Part shown: positions 1 through 9,872 of the stretch, piece by piece
Numbering within the stretch: the stretch's first letter is position 1
How the letters are laid out: each line of letters opens with the position of its first letter
Assembly: GCA_039105265.1 (NCBI GenBank)
Contig: JAPFFF010000007.1
Location: 1,240,001-1,304,000 of the forward strand
DNA length: 64,000 nucleotides
Direction of reading: 5' to 3'
From: Tritrichomonas musculus
Taxonomy: Eukaryota; Parabasalia; Tritrichomonadida; Tritrichomonadidae
The notes under the pieces: generated by a model
What the model was told of the DNA's origin: nothing
Database searches by the model: none
What the model saw: only the letters and a program-made list of their open reading frames with translations
Translations under genes and position numbers: made by a program

Positions 1-1
1 T

Positions 2-2548
2 TTTTACTGTGATAAATGCGATGATGATAATTACAAAGTTTTTGCTAGATTTATTAATCCAGACCACAATCCAATTGTAATTTTAGAGCAAAAGGCTGAT
101 ATTTATCTAATATCATTTGATGATGATGAAGTATTTTTGAATACACAAAATTCAATCATCCACGTCTCGCTCAAAAAAGAAATGATTGATGATATTTTTG
201 CTCGTTTAGTCTTTAACAAGCATCTTGATGATGCAATATTCATTGGAACTGGACTTCAACTTTCTATTCCATATCTCTTCCAATACATCATTAATGAGTA
301 CGTGAAACAAAAGAACTACACAGGAGCGTTTGAAATCATGCAGCATGAAAAATGTGACTTAAGAGACACTCTTCTTAGATTCCTTCAAAATGGACTGGAT
401 CGCTTAGCTCTTCATGTAGCATTAACAAATCACAAGCAGCCGATGATTGAAAAATCGATTCCTTTGTTTGCTGATAGAGTTATTCTTAAGAACAGTGCTT
501 TCTATTCTTTTACTAGATCAATGGAACAAATCTTTGGAAAAACAAACTATTTATTACCACCAGAAGAGTTCAGTAAATCATCTTTGTTTAGCGATTATAA
601 ATCCAACGATCCAAAGTTACTTGCCAAAATCCCACTTGCTTTACAATTTAGATACAATATTTCATTTGGCATTGAAAATGACGATATTGATACATTGAAA
701 AGTGCCTCTAAAATTGATCTTCACATTTATCGCAACTTTTCTTTATCAGCAGCTTATAAATCTCTTCTAAATCAATATCGTGCAATGATTGATACAAAAG
801 AAGTTTTGATAACCAAATATGTCGACCAAATATGCACAAATCTAGCTTTCTTTCAGGATTCTGTCATCTTCCTTTCAGATAAGTTGTACATTGGAAATCA
901 GCCTGTTTTAGAGATACCGTTTGAAATATCATCATTTGCAGTTAAAGGTAAAACTTTGTATGTAACTGACCAGTTATTGAACGTTTACAAAACAGAATTA
1001 CCAAGAATCGACTTCATTGAAATGCATGATATTCATCCAAGCATGAAAATCGAGTCCAATGATGAAATTGCGGTCTTTCTGTCTATTTCAGGAGACCTTT
1101 TCTTTGAAAATGGCGATTCTGTGGATGGTGAATATATTGACATTGCACTTGGAAAAGACTATGTTTATGCTGTCGACGATCAAGGCGATTTTTACTCGAT
1201 ATCAATTCAAGGACAAGAAGCTGATATCAAAAATGATGAATCGAGAACGTCATTTGAATCTGATATTATCAATACTCCTGACGGTTACGATTGTAGTCAT
1301 TTGAATAATAGAAACAATAAGGTTAGACATGAAGTACGAAAGAAGTTAACAAACCACTTCATTCATGCTGTTGCTGCTGCTGAAAATATACCAATTTTGA
1401 TCGCATCGAGAGAATTGATCATTATTGATTCGAAAGAATATAAAATTGCTCCTTTTGAATGCTCTACTAGCGGAAGAGAAGAATGTTATATTGGCGGTAG
1501 TGGTAGTATTATTGTTATTAATCAAGATGGGGTAATTGAAAAAACTATTGAGTATAATCAACGTATCGGATCGCTTATTTCGATAAAGAAGTCTAAGATT
1601 AATGGTAATTTGATTTTGTTAGGATCTGCTTCTTCTCCAATGGAGTTACTAAATGAACCAATTCCTTCAGTTGATAATCCGTCATTTGGCGAACTTAAGT
1701 TGATTGCATCTTCTAGGTATAACGAAAAATTCTTATTGAAACTATTTGATAAAGATCCATTCCGTACATTTTTTTATGCGATATTTGCGAAATGGGATAA
1801 AATTTCAGAATGCAGCCCTGCTGGTATTAAGAGCCTACAACCATATATCAACGACTTTTCTGAAGAAGGAGCATCTCATATCTTCCATTCTCTGCTTGCG
1901 AATCAACAAAATAAAAGCGATAATGATAATGATCAACATCAAAAAACAGAAAATCTTGATGGCATTTCATATCACATTTCAAGCGAAATGATAAAAAGTA
2001 AATATGCTCGTAAAAATTTTTTGGAAAATCCAGATGATCTTAAAAAGTTAACCCGAAAACAACTCTTCTCTATTTTACCAGAACCTTCTACTATAAGAGA
2101 TATCTCATCTAATACAACTTCATCATCGCATGGACAGATATCATTAATGTCTTTGGAGAAAAGTAGCTCTAGTGCAATGATATTGTCAAGCAAAAGTATT
2201 GATAAAGTACCAAAACGTTCTATATCGGAATCATCACGAAGGATCAAATTTTGCGATAAAAATATCATTGAATTGGATAGTGTCTCAGAAAAGCTTTTGC
2301 AATGGTCAGTTCATCCAACAATTGTACCATCAAGAAGGTTCAAAGAAGGAAAACTATTTGTGTTCAATTGTAATCATATATTAAATTCAAACGAAATGCT
2401 TCAAAATGTAAATCAGGTGAAAAAGCTATTAAATTCAAAGAAATTGCCAAATACAGAAAAGCTTGTTTTCAACGTATACTTGCTTCCAAAGATACCAGCC
2501 CAGTGTCCAAAGTGCCTCTTACAAAGACTTGAAGCCTATTTTAAATAA
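2..2548 (+). CDS. Unknown protein with possible RCC1/beta-propeller region, 5' end outside window
   Basis: The reading frame is open from the first full codon at base 2, so the gene starts left of the window; 848 residues are visible. There is no early ATG that looks like a natural start (base 137 is a TTG inside the frame). The middle part has recurring short beta-type segments with Gly/Asp turns, for example IDIALGKDYVYAVDDQGDFY, which resembles an RCC1 or other propeller blade. A Ser-rich low-complexity stretch lies near 2090-2210, and the protein ends with CPKC followed by a short helix; another CDKC lies at codons 5-8. No catalytic motif is visible. The propeller reading is inference; the family is not recognised. 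The stop is TAA. Confidence 0.75.
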   Translation, partial: FYCDKCDDDNYKVFARFINPDHNPIVILEQKADIYLISFDDDEVFLNTQNSIIHVSLKKEMIDDIFARLVFNKHLDDAIFIGTGLQLSIPYLFQYIINEYVKQKNYTGAFEIMQHEKCDLRDTLLRFLQNGLDRLALHVALTNHKQPMIEKSIPLFADRVILKNSAFYSFTRSMEQIFGKTNYLLPPEEFSKSSLFSDYKSNDPKLLAKIPLALQFRYNISFGIENDDIDTLKSASKIDLHIYRNFSLSAAYKSLLNQYRAMIDTKEVLITKYVDQICTNLAFFQDSVIFLSDKLYIGNQPVLEIPFEISSFAVKGKTLYVTDQLLNVYKTELPRIDFIEMHDIHPSMKIESNDEIAVFLSISGDLFFENGDSVDGEYIDIALGKDYVYAVDDQGDFYSISIQGQEADIKNDESRTSFESDIINTPDGYDCSHLNNRNNKVRHEVRKKLTNHFIHAVAAAENIPILIASRELIIIDSKEYKIAPFECSTSGREECYIGGSGSIIVINQDGVIEKTIEYNQRIGSLISIKKSKINGNLILLGSASSPMELLNEPIPSVDNPSFGELKLIASSRYNEKFLLKLFDKDPFRTFFYAIFAKWDKISECSPAGIKSLQPYINDFSEEGASHIFHSLLANQQNKSDNDNDQHQKTENLDGISYHISSEMIKSKYARKNFLENPDDLKKLTRKQLFSILPEPSTIRDISSNTTSSSHGQISLMSLEKSSSSAMILSSKSIDKVPKRSISESSRRIKFCDKNIIELDSVSEKLLQWSVHPTIVPSRRFKEGKLFVFNCNHILNSNEMLQNVNQVKKLLNSKKLPNTEKLVFNVYLLPKIPAQCPKCLLQRLEAYFK

Positions 2549-2627
2549 TTTTTGTCTATCTATCATTTTATTTGTATAAAAATTTAAAAAATGACGTTTA
2601 TTATTATTTTTTTTTTTTTATAATTTT

Positions 2628-3203
2628 ATGGATATCTCAAAGCAAAAACCTAAAGTTGTTCTATATTGTGAAGATAGATTTATTAAAATTAGTAATGCAA
2701 AATATGAGCCAATGAGTTTAGAAGATTTCAAAAAAAAATTTGGCTCAACATCTAAGCATTTAACCAAAAAAGTACTCGAAGATATTAAATCATACGTTAA
2801 TTTTGATCTTGAAAACTGTTCATCATCATCTCTTTATGGGAAATCAATTGATGGGAAAAATTTGATGAATTATCAAAGTATTAATGACTTATCTTTTCTT
2901 GGTTACACAGCAGGTGGCGATTGGGAGCATCCTTTGTTTTTTATTGTTTATTATGATGGAAATGAATTAAGAGGTTATGTTCCTACATGCGGAAACGTGT
3001 TTTATTTACCAGAAAAAGCAGCTTTTGGATCAACAGATGCAGAAATAGAAGATATTACAGATTATATCAAAAAAGAATTTCCTCAATATACAGAGGAAGA
3101 AATTAATTACGCGGTAATTTCTAAATTTTATTATTATGATTTTAATTGGATTAAGAAAGATATTATTGCGCATTTTCAAATCAATATTGATAATAAATCA
3201 TAA
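2628..3203 (+). CDS. Hypothetical protein, 191 residues
   Basis: This is a complete ATG-to-TAA frame 79 bp downstream of the preceding gene on the same strand, following a long T run. The protein is mixed alpha/beta without signal peptide or membrane segment. It has a central beta-rich part (LFFIVYYDGNELRGYVPT) and an acidic C-terminal helix (ITDYIKKEF). The family is not recognised. The length and even, protein-like composition in AT-rich DNA make it a likely gene. A weak A/T hairpin (arms around 3207-3216 and 3233-3242) follows the stop. Confidence 0.65.
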   Translation: MDISKQKPKVVLYCEDRFIKISNAKYEPMSLEDFKKKFGSTSKHLTKKVLEDIKSYVNFDLENCSSSSLYGKSIDGKNLMNYQSINDLSFLGYTAGGDWEHPLFFIVYYDGNELRGYVPTCGNVFYLPEKAAFGSTDAEIEDITDYIKKEFPQYTEEEINYAVISKFYYYDFNWIKKDIIAHFQINIDNKS

Positions 3204-3552
3204 TCATATATTTGTTCCATTTAATCTTTTATAAACAAATATGTAAATGAAATATAGCATTTCTTTATTTTCTTTGAAAATAGTATAAATCAGCTAAATA
3301 GCATGCAAATAAATATTAATTTAAACTTTTTATCATGCTCTCTTATATTTTGCATCAAGAATTTGTTTAAAAAGTGATTTTTATTCTTAAAAGTTTCCAT
3401 CATATCTTAGCAAAAAAGCAATTAAGATAATAATAATGACCAATTAATGACTTATATAGAAATCAAATTCATTTTACTTCCTTTACTTTTTATTTTTAAA
3501 AAGTTCGAAAATTTTATACGTTTATTAATTTTTTTTAAGGACAAATATAAAA
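3204..3552. other. AT-rich spacer
   Basis: No open frame of note, RNA gene or clear repeat is visible here, apart from a short A/T inverted repeat near 3207-3242 just after the upstream stop codon. Confidence 0.5.
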
Positions 3553-4365
3553 ATGCAACCTAATGACAATGATCCAATATTAAGTGGGATTCTCGATGAA
3601 CATTTCACCAGAATGGCAAATGCAGTTGAAGAATATATGCGAAAATGCCAATCTCAAATTTCTGAGGAGAGGAGACAATATTTTTTACCACAAATTGAAA
3701 AATTGCAAGATGTTTTAAATCAAGCGCAGGACGAATGTTCTCAGATGCAAGCAGAATCGGGAGACTTAACAAACGAGCTTGCTAAACAAGAATCTGTTTT
3801 AGCACATCTTGTTCAGTTAAGCGCTAAACTCCATCAAAAAGTTCGTAATGCAAATAATCAATCAAGAGCTTTTAACGCATGGAATCAAATGGGTACTGAG
3901 CAACGTGTTTTAGAAAAAGTTTTCAGAAGGCTATTCTTTAAAAATGCGATTCGCCGTATTTTTTTCAAAAGATGGATTAGAAGAATGCATCAAAGACGAG
4001 AAGCAAGAGTAGTTACAGAAATTAAACGAAGATATGAAAAAATATGGAAAGCAAAAGCCATAGAAGCACAAAAAACAATTGAAGATCTTGAATCTGAATT
4101 GGCAGCTGCTCGATATGAACTCGAGCAAAAGCAACAAAATTTCTTAGAAATGCAACAGAGATTAAGAAAAGCATTTATGAGAGGTGTTGTTAACTTGAAC
4201 TTAGAAGCAATGGATGTATTTAATGGAGCGCAGTTTATGGATTTAATGCAAGAAGTAGAGGGAAATGAAGTTGACCAACAAGACGTTGACACAGGCATAA
4301 ACGAAAGTGATGATGATTTTTATGTAGAAGAAGCTCCTTCAATTTCTGTTATTCGGCATCGTTAA
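3553..4365 (+). CDS. POC5-like centrin-binding coiled-coil protein
   Basis: The protein has 270 residues. An N-terminal coiled coil (about residues 30-100) is followed by an aromatic/basic segment (about 110-160: FFKNAIRRIFFKRWIRRM), which resembles the centrin-binding helices of Sfi1 and POC5. A second coiled coil (about 165-215) leads into the block AFMRGVVNLNLEAMDVF near 210-226. That block resembles the conserved C-terminal box of the centriole protein POC5, where a RGV-x-x-LN-x-EAM core is typical. POC5 sits in the centriole lumen and binds centrin, so a basal-body role is inferred. The protein is shorter than animal POC5 (about 575 residues). The family call rests on remembered motifs, not on a search. 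Confidence 0.6.
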   Translation: MQPNDNDPILSGILDEHFTRMANAVEEYMRKCQSQISEERRQYFLPQIEKLQDVLNQAQDECSQMQAESGDLTNELAKQESVLAHLVQLSAKLHQKVRNANNQSRAFNAWNQMGTEQRVLEKVFRRLFFKNAIRRIFFKRWIRRMHQRREARVVTEIKRRYEKIWKAKAIEAQKTIEDLESELAAARYELEQKQQNFLEMQQRLRKAFMRGVVNLNLEAMDVFNGAQFMDLMQEVEGNEVDQQDVDTGINESDDDFYVEEAPSISVIRHR

Positions 4366-4880
4366 GTATTTTAATATAGATTATAAACTATTGTTGTTGT
4401 GTTTATCCATTAATTTTTTTAAGTGTTTTTTTTTTTTAATATCCCTTTCATCTTAACATTACAGTCTTTATTAAAACATTAAGCAATTTTACTATTATAT
4501 GTGATGAACACTTGCTCTTAGATATATCATATATATAACATTGAAATTTAAAAAACATATATTTTTATAAGAACCTATATATTTTTCTTAGATGATAACA
4601 CAACACACATAGATATTAATGTTATTAATAAAATAGTTCCTTGAAGATAAAATGATTTGTTTTTTTTATAAAGAAATTCGGATGATATCATTGAATAAAT
4701 ACTTTAAGTGAATAGTTATTTATTTCCTATTAAAAAGTACAGATCAGTTAGCCAATTAAGATCACTTATTTTTTTCAAAATATATTTTGAAAATTGCGAA
4801 ATTATCATTATTTACATAATAAAGCTAGAACATAGTATTATCAAATAATAGATTAATAATAATGAATTAATAATAATAAA
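4366..4880. other. AT-rich spacer between convergent genes
   Basis: The spacer separates the POC5-like gene (plus) from the chromodomain gene (minus). No gene or repeat is supported. A stretch near 4593-4611 resembles a trichomonad 3' splice motif only superficially and is not next to any coding exon. Confidence 0.5.
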
Positions 4881-5303
4881 TTAAAATGAAATAAAATTGG
4901 AAAAATCAATACTTTCAGGAACATTCGTTTCAATATCTTTTTTATGGGCTTTATCGAATAAAAAATATTTTTCAAGAAATTTTTGAAGCATTTCTGGACA
5001 TTTCCTCCTCAGAAAACTTGAAGGATAATTTTCTAATAAACCATTGGCTAAAACAACAGTATAAAAAACTTGACTATTCTTATTTTTATAGGCAGTTATT
5101 ATCTTTTTAATATTTACACATCTGGGAGTATTGAATTCTTCGATAAGTTCTTTGCAATTCAAATCTTGTTCATTGATCCATTTATTTTGAGAATCATCAA
5201 AACCAATCCATCTTACAAGATACTCATTTTTATTTCCCTTCCCATTTGCTAATCTTTTATCAACAATATATTCAACACTTTTTTCATTCTCTGATTTTTG
5301 CAT
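4881..5303 (-). CDS. HP1-type chromodomain plus chromoshadow-like protein
   Basis: The protein has 140 residues, from the ATG at 5303 (the frame is also open to a TTG one codon upstream). Residues about 9-55 form a chromodomain: VEYIVDKRLANGKGNKNEYL, then VRWIGFDDSQNKWINEQDL, with the aromatic Y/W/W positions that cage methyl-lysine. Residues about 67-120 resemble a chromoshadow domain: ANGLLENYPSSFLRRKCPEM followed by LQKFLEKYF, matching the KCP...F/YE helix of HP1. The two-domain order and small size fit heterochromatin protein 1, which binds methylated H3K9 as a dimer. The hinge is very short (about 10 residues). A transposon integrase chromodomain is unlikely because no integrase core is attached. 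A class I HDAC lies 44 kb away in the same window. Confidence 0.72.
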   Translation of the reverse strand: MQKSENEKSVEYIVDKRLANGKGNKNEYLVRWIGFDDSQNKWINEQDLNCKELIEEFNTPRCVNIKKIITAYKNKNSQVFYTVVLANGLLENYPSSFLRRKCPEMLQKFLEKYFLFDKAHKKDIETNVPESIDFSNFISF

Positions 5304-6020
5304 CAAGCAAAATGTAAATTTTAAACGTACATGAAAAATTTAAAATACAAAAATATACATCCACAGTTTAAAAAATTGACAAATAATAAGGCAATCAACT
5401 TCAGAATTACCCATAATCATCATCATTTGCATCATTTTCTGGAAATAATACAAAGAATTGAGATATATCATCAATTTTTTGAATTCGTCCCAATTTGCAT
5501 GCCAAAAGAAATTACGGCGATGTTTAGTGTCAAATTCCTGTTAGTCTCAGAGATGCATAATTTTTTTTTTTTAGGTTTTAGCAAAGATCAACAAGTGGAT
5601 GTTTGAGTTCTATGCAATTCTCAAGGAGAACTTGGTATTAGTAAAATACTAAATCATTGAAGTTTCTGCTGGTGTTTGCAATTTCTTTTCCTAACAAAAG
5701 AATGAGATGTTCTGGCCTGTTGATACATTATTTTTGGCCAACTTTTCCTCAGAACAGCAAGTGAAGAAAGCGTTTACAGTCCAAAATAAGCAACGATTTC
5801 TATTGGAGCCATATTTTGCATAGTTGGCGAATACAACAGTGGAATTGTTTCTTCCCTCTGGCGGTCCAAACAGAAGATCCTCCTTCTAAAAGTTTTATTA
5901 AAATTGAAATAGATCTACGAAAAGGGAAATGAAGAATTGCATGAAAAGAAAAACAAAAGGCCGAAATCAGGGAGAAATGAGCAAGGAAGCCACTGTTGAA
6001 AGTATTGGGTTTTCGATTTA
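5304..6020. other. Non-coding or decayed stretch upstream of a broken kinase gene
   Basis: All frames are interrupted. The base composition is less AT-rich than a normal spacer here, and short codon-like runs appear, which suggests decayed coding sequence continuous with the kinase relic downstream. No homology could be assigned to this part. Confidence 0.35.
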
Positions 6021-6565
6021 GGATTTTATTGCTTTGAAAGTGATGAATATCAAAAAATGCTACAACTAAAAGATTTCATAAATTCATCAAGTCTTTGTGT
6101 TGTTGCATTTAAATATCGTGAAAACTCAAAGAGTCTTCCTCGGTGACAAAAGCATGCCAACAGCGATTCTTCTTGAATACTTACCATCCAAAAAAAAAAA
6201 AAAAGACTCACTAAATGGCAGGATCGTTCATCGTGATTTGAAACCTTCGAATGCTCACATCGCAGATGATGGAATTACAGTGAAAATCAGCCATTTATGA
6301 AGAAATATCATTGTCAAACAAGTTCATTGTAATATTGCTGAAAGGTTGGCTTTTATTCATTCAGTATTTTGTTATTCTTCAAATTGACTGGTGGACAGTT
6401 GCTCAAAATAAAGACTCCACAAATCCTGCACGGTAAAAAGGCTGCACTTTCTTCTTCTTTCTCTGATTTCGCCCGAAAAATTGTCAATAATTTCTGCGGA
6501 CTTCGAAGCTAAGTGTAGAACAGGCTTTGCTATTATTTGCGAGCAAATGAAAAAGGATAATTAAT
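6020..6565 (+). pseudogene. Decayed protein-kinase gene
   Basis: Recognisable kinase pieces occur in order. HLNIVKT (around 6106) corresponds to the HPNIVK segment after helix C. It is followed by an ILLEY hinge segment, then IVHRDLKPSN (around 6214-6243) as the catalytic loop, then VKISHL in place of the DFG region. Around 6430-6550, in another frame, come pieces like the C-lobe (HGKKAALSSSFSDFARKIV and a late helix). The frame ends at 6298-6300, directly after the loop, and a run of A residues (6191-6203) lies in the region between hinge and loop. At least one stop and one frame change separate the lobes, so no functional kinase can be made. It resembles the large trichomonad kinase families with HPNIVK and ILLEYCPS hallmarks. 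Confidence 0.6.
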
Positions 6566-6685
6566 ATAAAAGAAGAAGAAATTTTATATTTTGTTTTTAC
6601 TACATAATAAAACAAAGTGGGGAAAAAATCCCAGTAGTGTAATACAATTTAAAATGCATTTGATATTTGGTTAGAATAAGTATTC

Positions 6686-9658
6686 TTACAGCCAAAAGCC
6701 AATATTATATTCAACGGAAGAATCATCATTATATTTAATATTTGGAACCAAGTCTTCATTGTTTGAATTTTCATTTAAATTATCATCGATTTCTTCCTCT
6801 GAAATGCACCAATCATAATAATCATTATGAACTTTGTATGTTTTCCTAAAGATTCTTATTACTATATATAAAATAAAGAAAAAAACAGCAGCGCTTCCAC
6901 ATGCAATTCCAATCAATTGTTCAGATGTAATTCTAGGTTTTCTGATGAAAAATGAAATGTATGAAGGAACATAGGATGGAGAGAGATAATAAATGATGTA
7001 GGGAAGAAAATAAAGTGACATTGATCTCGTTATGATTGACGAATAATACTCGCCATTGTGGAAGCTTACAGTGTAAATATTGCCAATTGAATATGAAAAA
7101 GAATATGATACAGATCTGAGCCTGAAATATGTTATTGAAAAAGTTATTGAAAGGCTGTAACTTCTTCTATTGAGAGATGTTTCTGTTGATGTTGTTTGAA
7201 TACTTGATGTCTCATTAAATGGGCTTGAATCAGTTAATTCATTTGTATTTTCTGTGTTGGTATTTTCTACTGTATATGTTTGTATCGGTGAATACGTGTC
7301 ATCATTATTATCATTTCCTTTGGTTGAACTAAATGTATTTTGGATGTCGCTTTCATTGGCCAGACTAGAATTATCATTACTATTGCTTTCAATAACAATG
7401 TTTGATTTGTCATTATTGTCACTTGTAATTGTACTATATATATCATTATTATTGCTATCAATGACGGAACTTGATGAATCAATGCTATTGCTTTCAATGA
7501 CTAAATTAGATGAATCAAAGTCATTACTTTCAATGATTATATTAGATGAATCAATATCACTACTTTCAATAGCTGAACTTGATGATTCAACATCGCTACT
7601 TTCAATGACTAAATTAGATGAATCAAAGTCATTACTTTCAATAACTGAACTAGATGAATCAATACTATTGCTTTCAATAGCTGAACTAGATGATTCAACA
7701 TCACTACTTTCAATAACTAAATTAGATGAATCAATATCACTACTTTCAATAGCTGAACTAGATGATTCAACATCGCTACTTTCAATGACTAAATTAGATG
7801 AATCAAAGTCATTACTTTCAATGATTATATTAGATGAATCAACATCACTACTTTCAATAATTAAACTTGATGAATCGATATCACTACTTTCAGCAAATGA
7901 ATTTGATGAAAAAATAAAATCATTCTCGCTTTTTGTAAATGATGACTCAGTTTCATCATTTTTATCTGAATGAGATGGCATTGAAATAGCATTCTCTGAT
8001 TGATCAAAACTACTAATTTCTGAATCAAAGAAATTAGGACTAGAAATGATAGAAAATTCTGAATTTGATGAATCAGCATTATCATTAAATGATGTTTCTG
8101 CATTATCACTCTGAAAGAACAAAGAAGATTCATCAACAATAAAACCACTTGTTATTTCACTTGGTTTTTCAGTTGGTTGAATTGTGCATTCCTCAGAAAA
8201 AGCGCCATTGAATTCTATCAAATTTTGGCCTGATTCGTCATACAAATCCAGTGTATCTGATTTAAAATATTGTTGATCAAGTGGATAAAGACAGTTTCCA
8301 TTAAAAATCCATTTTCTTTGAACAGAATTATCCTCGTAGCAATCAAACAGCAAGATTCGATCAGTATTGAATAGATACACTTTATTGTTAGTGAATGAAT
8401 TAACACTTGCTAAGCCATCTTCCAAATCCAAATAAAACAAAGACTTCATTTGAGACATTGTATTTATATTTCTTTCAAAAATATTTTTATTTATAATCAA
8501 GTGTGATTCTTCTTGTTTTTCAACGATAAACAAAACTTCGCCATCGCCAGCAATGTTGTCAACAAACCTGCAATTTTCAATAGTAAACTCGCCTAATGAT
8601 GAAGTAATTGCACCGCCACCACTGAATGATTCTATTCCACTTGCATAAGCGGAATTATTCTGGAAAACGCAATTGTTTGCACGCATTGTTGCAGATGAAA
8701 TATAAATGGCACCGCCGCCACTTGACGAATACTGACCTACTGATGACAAGAAATTGTCTTTAAAAAGGCAAGAATCAAATGTGACATTAGATTCATAAAG
8801 ATATAAAGCAGAACCAAGATTTCCTTCTGCTGAGTTTGCTTTATTGTTTGTGAAATTGCAATTTTTGACATTAATTGTTGATTCTTCAATAGAGACGCAC
8901 CCAAAGTTGAATATTTTTGATAATGAATTGTCATCAAATAAGCATTCATTTAATTCACCTGATGACGATGATGTTAAGTGAACAGCAGCACCATGACTTG
9001 AACTGTCAGTTTCAATAGATGTTGCTTGATTATTATTGAAAATGCATTTGTTGATATTTATATTTGAATTGCTTGAATAAATTGAGCCGCCTTGGCTGTT
9101 TCCATCTTTGTATTCTGAATTAACTGAATTTGTTTGAAAATTGCAATTTTCAAATGTAATCTTATTAATTGAATTAATAAAAATTGCCCCTCCAAAAGCG
9201 TCCTTTATTGAAACAGCATTATTGCTGAAAGAACAATTTTTAAATATTATATTTATATCATATTGAGAAGATATGTAAAATGCTCCGCCTCGGTTACTAA
9301 AGCAATTTATGAAAGTGGAATTTTGAATTATGTTTTCATTTTCATTTCGATTATTTATCGATACATAAACAGCGCCACCAGGCGTGGAAGAGTCACCAAT
9401 TGACCTGAAAATGCAATTCATAATGCAAACATTTATAGATATTTCAATTCGATGTGTATATATATTATTATTATAACATTCTTCCTTTATTTGTTTTTTG
9501 TTTGGTGAAAAAAATGTTGAAAAATCATTCATTTCTTTGATGGAAGTCTTTTTTGAATGGAAAAAAGACGAGTCATGGGAATGCTGGCATATTAATATGA
9601 AAAAAATCATTATCCTTCTGCTCTTTTCAAAAATAATGATTTTTTTGTTTGAGTTCAT
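6686..9658 (-). CDS. Pmp-like repeat surface protein with Ser-rich stalk and C-terminal membrane anchor
   Basis: The protein has 990 residues. A hydrophobic stretch near residues 16-25 (MIFFILICQ) may be a signal peptide; a second ATG at residue 17 would place it at the very start. Residues about 75-400 hold repeated GGA-[VIF] and F-x-x-N motifs (GGAVYV, GGAFYI, GGAIFI, GGGAIY; FSNN, FQTN, FNNN, FTNN, FQNN). These are the hallmark of chlamydial Pmp-type right-handed beta helices, which trichomonads use in surface proteins. Then comes an acidic Ser-rich stalk with twelve 12-residue repeats. A transmembrane helix follows near residue 915 (LIGIACGSAAVFFFILYIVI), then a basic stop-transfer and an acidic tail of about 55 residues. 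A cell-surface adhesin-like role is inferred. It is the only gene here of clear surface-repeat type. Confidence 0.8.
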   Translation of the reverse strand: MNSNKKIIIFEKSRRIMIFFILICQHSHDSSFFHSKKTSIKEMNDFSTFFSPNKKQIKEECYNNNIYTHRIEISINVCIMNCIFRSIGDSSTPGGAVYVSINNRNENENIIQNSTFINCFSNRGGAFYISSQYDINIIFKNCSFSNNAVSIKDAFGGAIFINSINKITFENCNFQTNSVNSEYKDGNSQGGSIYSSNSNININKCIFNNNQATSIETDSSSHGAAVHLTSSSSGELNECLFDDNSLSKIFNFGCVSIEESTINVKNCNFTNNKANSAEGNLGSALYLYESNVTFDSCLFKDNFLSSVGQYSSSGGGAIYISSATMRANNCVFQNNSAYASGIESFSGGGAITSSLGEFTIENCRFVDNIAGDGEVLFIVEKQEESHLIINKNIFERNINTMSQMKSLFYLDLEDGLASVNSFTNNKVYLFNTDRILLFDCYEDNSVQRKWIFNGNCLYPLDQQYFKSDTLDLYDESGQNLIEFNGAFSEECTIQPTEKPSEITSGFIVDESSLFFQSDNAETSFNDNADSSNSEFSIISSPNFFDSEISSFDQSENAISMPSHSDKNDETESSFTKSENDFIFSSNSFAESSDIDSSSLIIESSDVDSSNIIIESNDFDSSNLVIESSDVESSSSAIESSDIDSSNLVIESSDVESSSSAIESNSIDSSSSVIESNDFDSSNLVIESSDVESSSSAIESSDIDSSNIIIESNDFDSSNLVIESNSIDSSSSVIDSNNNDIYSTITSDNNDKSNIVIESNSNDNSSLANESDIQNTFSSTKGNDNNDDTYSPIQTYTVENTNTENTNELTDSSPFNETSSIQTTSTETSLNRRSYSLSITFSITYFRLRSVSYSFSYSIGNIYTVSFHNGEYYSSIITRSMSLYFLPYIIYYLSPSYVPSYISFFIRKPRITSEQLIGIACGSAAVFFFILYIVIRIFRKTYKVHNDYYDWCISEEEIDDNLNENSNNEDLVPNIKYNDDSSVEYNIGFWL
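7460..7891 (-). repeat. Tandem 36-bp (12-residue) coding repeat, 12 units
   Basis: Twelve in-frame units of the form ES[SN]-x-x-[DE]SS-x-x-[VAI]I run without a break inside the Pmp-like gene. There is a higher-order pattern: units 3-7 and 8-12 follow nearly the same series, so a 5-unit (180-bp) block was probably duplicated. The repeat keeps the frame and is rich in Ser and Asp, fitting a flexible, possibly modified stalk. Copy number is likely variable between strains (inference). Confidence 0.9.
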
Positions 9659-9872
9659 TCAAAAATTAAAAAAAAATTTCTAAAATTGAAAAATACATTG
9701 ATTTGTTTGTTTCATCTTGTTTGAATAGTTATTAAAAAAAATTGTTAACTTATCGTTTTATAATAAAAGTGCATCGATATGGCATTTCCAAATTATATGG
9801 CAGTTTATTGGCATTTGACAAATTTGTCAAATAAAGGAAAAGAATAAAATAGCTTATTTTGTATTATACATA
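9659..9872. other. AT-rich upstream region of the Pmp-like gene
   Basis: No gene is seen. A direct/inverted mix TTTGACAAATTTGTCAAAT lies near 9815-9833; this is a near-perfect palindrome around AATT and could be a protein-binding site (speculative). Confidence 0.35.

Noticed and set aside
4590-4615. Possible trichomonad 3' splice motif (ACTAACACACAG-like)
   Set aside because: It matches poorly and lies in a spacer between complete genes; no partner GTAYGT with coding exons.
4881-5303. Chromodomain as the leftover end of a transposon integrase
   Set aside because: A chromoshadow-like second domain follows and no integrase or reverse-transcriptase sequence is nearby; HP1-type fits better.
7254-7973. 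A 239-codon plus-strand frame opposite the Ser-rich repeat
   Set aside because: It is the mirror of the 12-residue repeat; low-complexity Leu/Ser/Asp content follows from the minus-strand codons.
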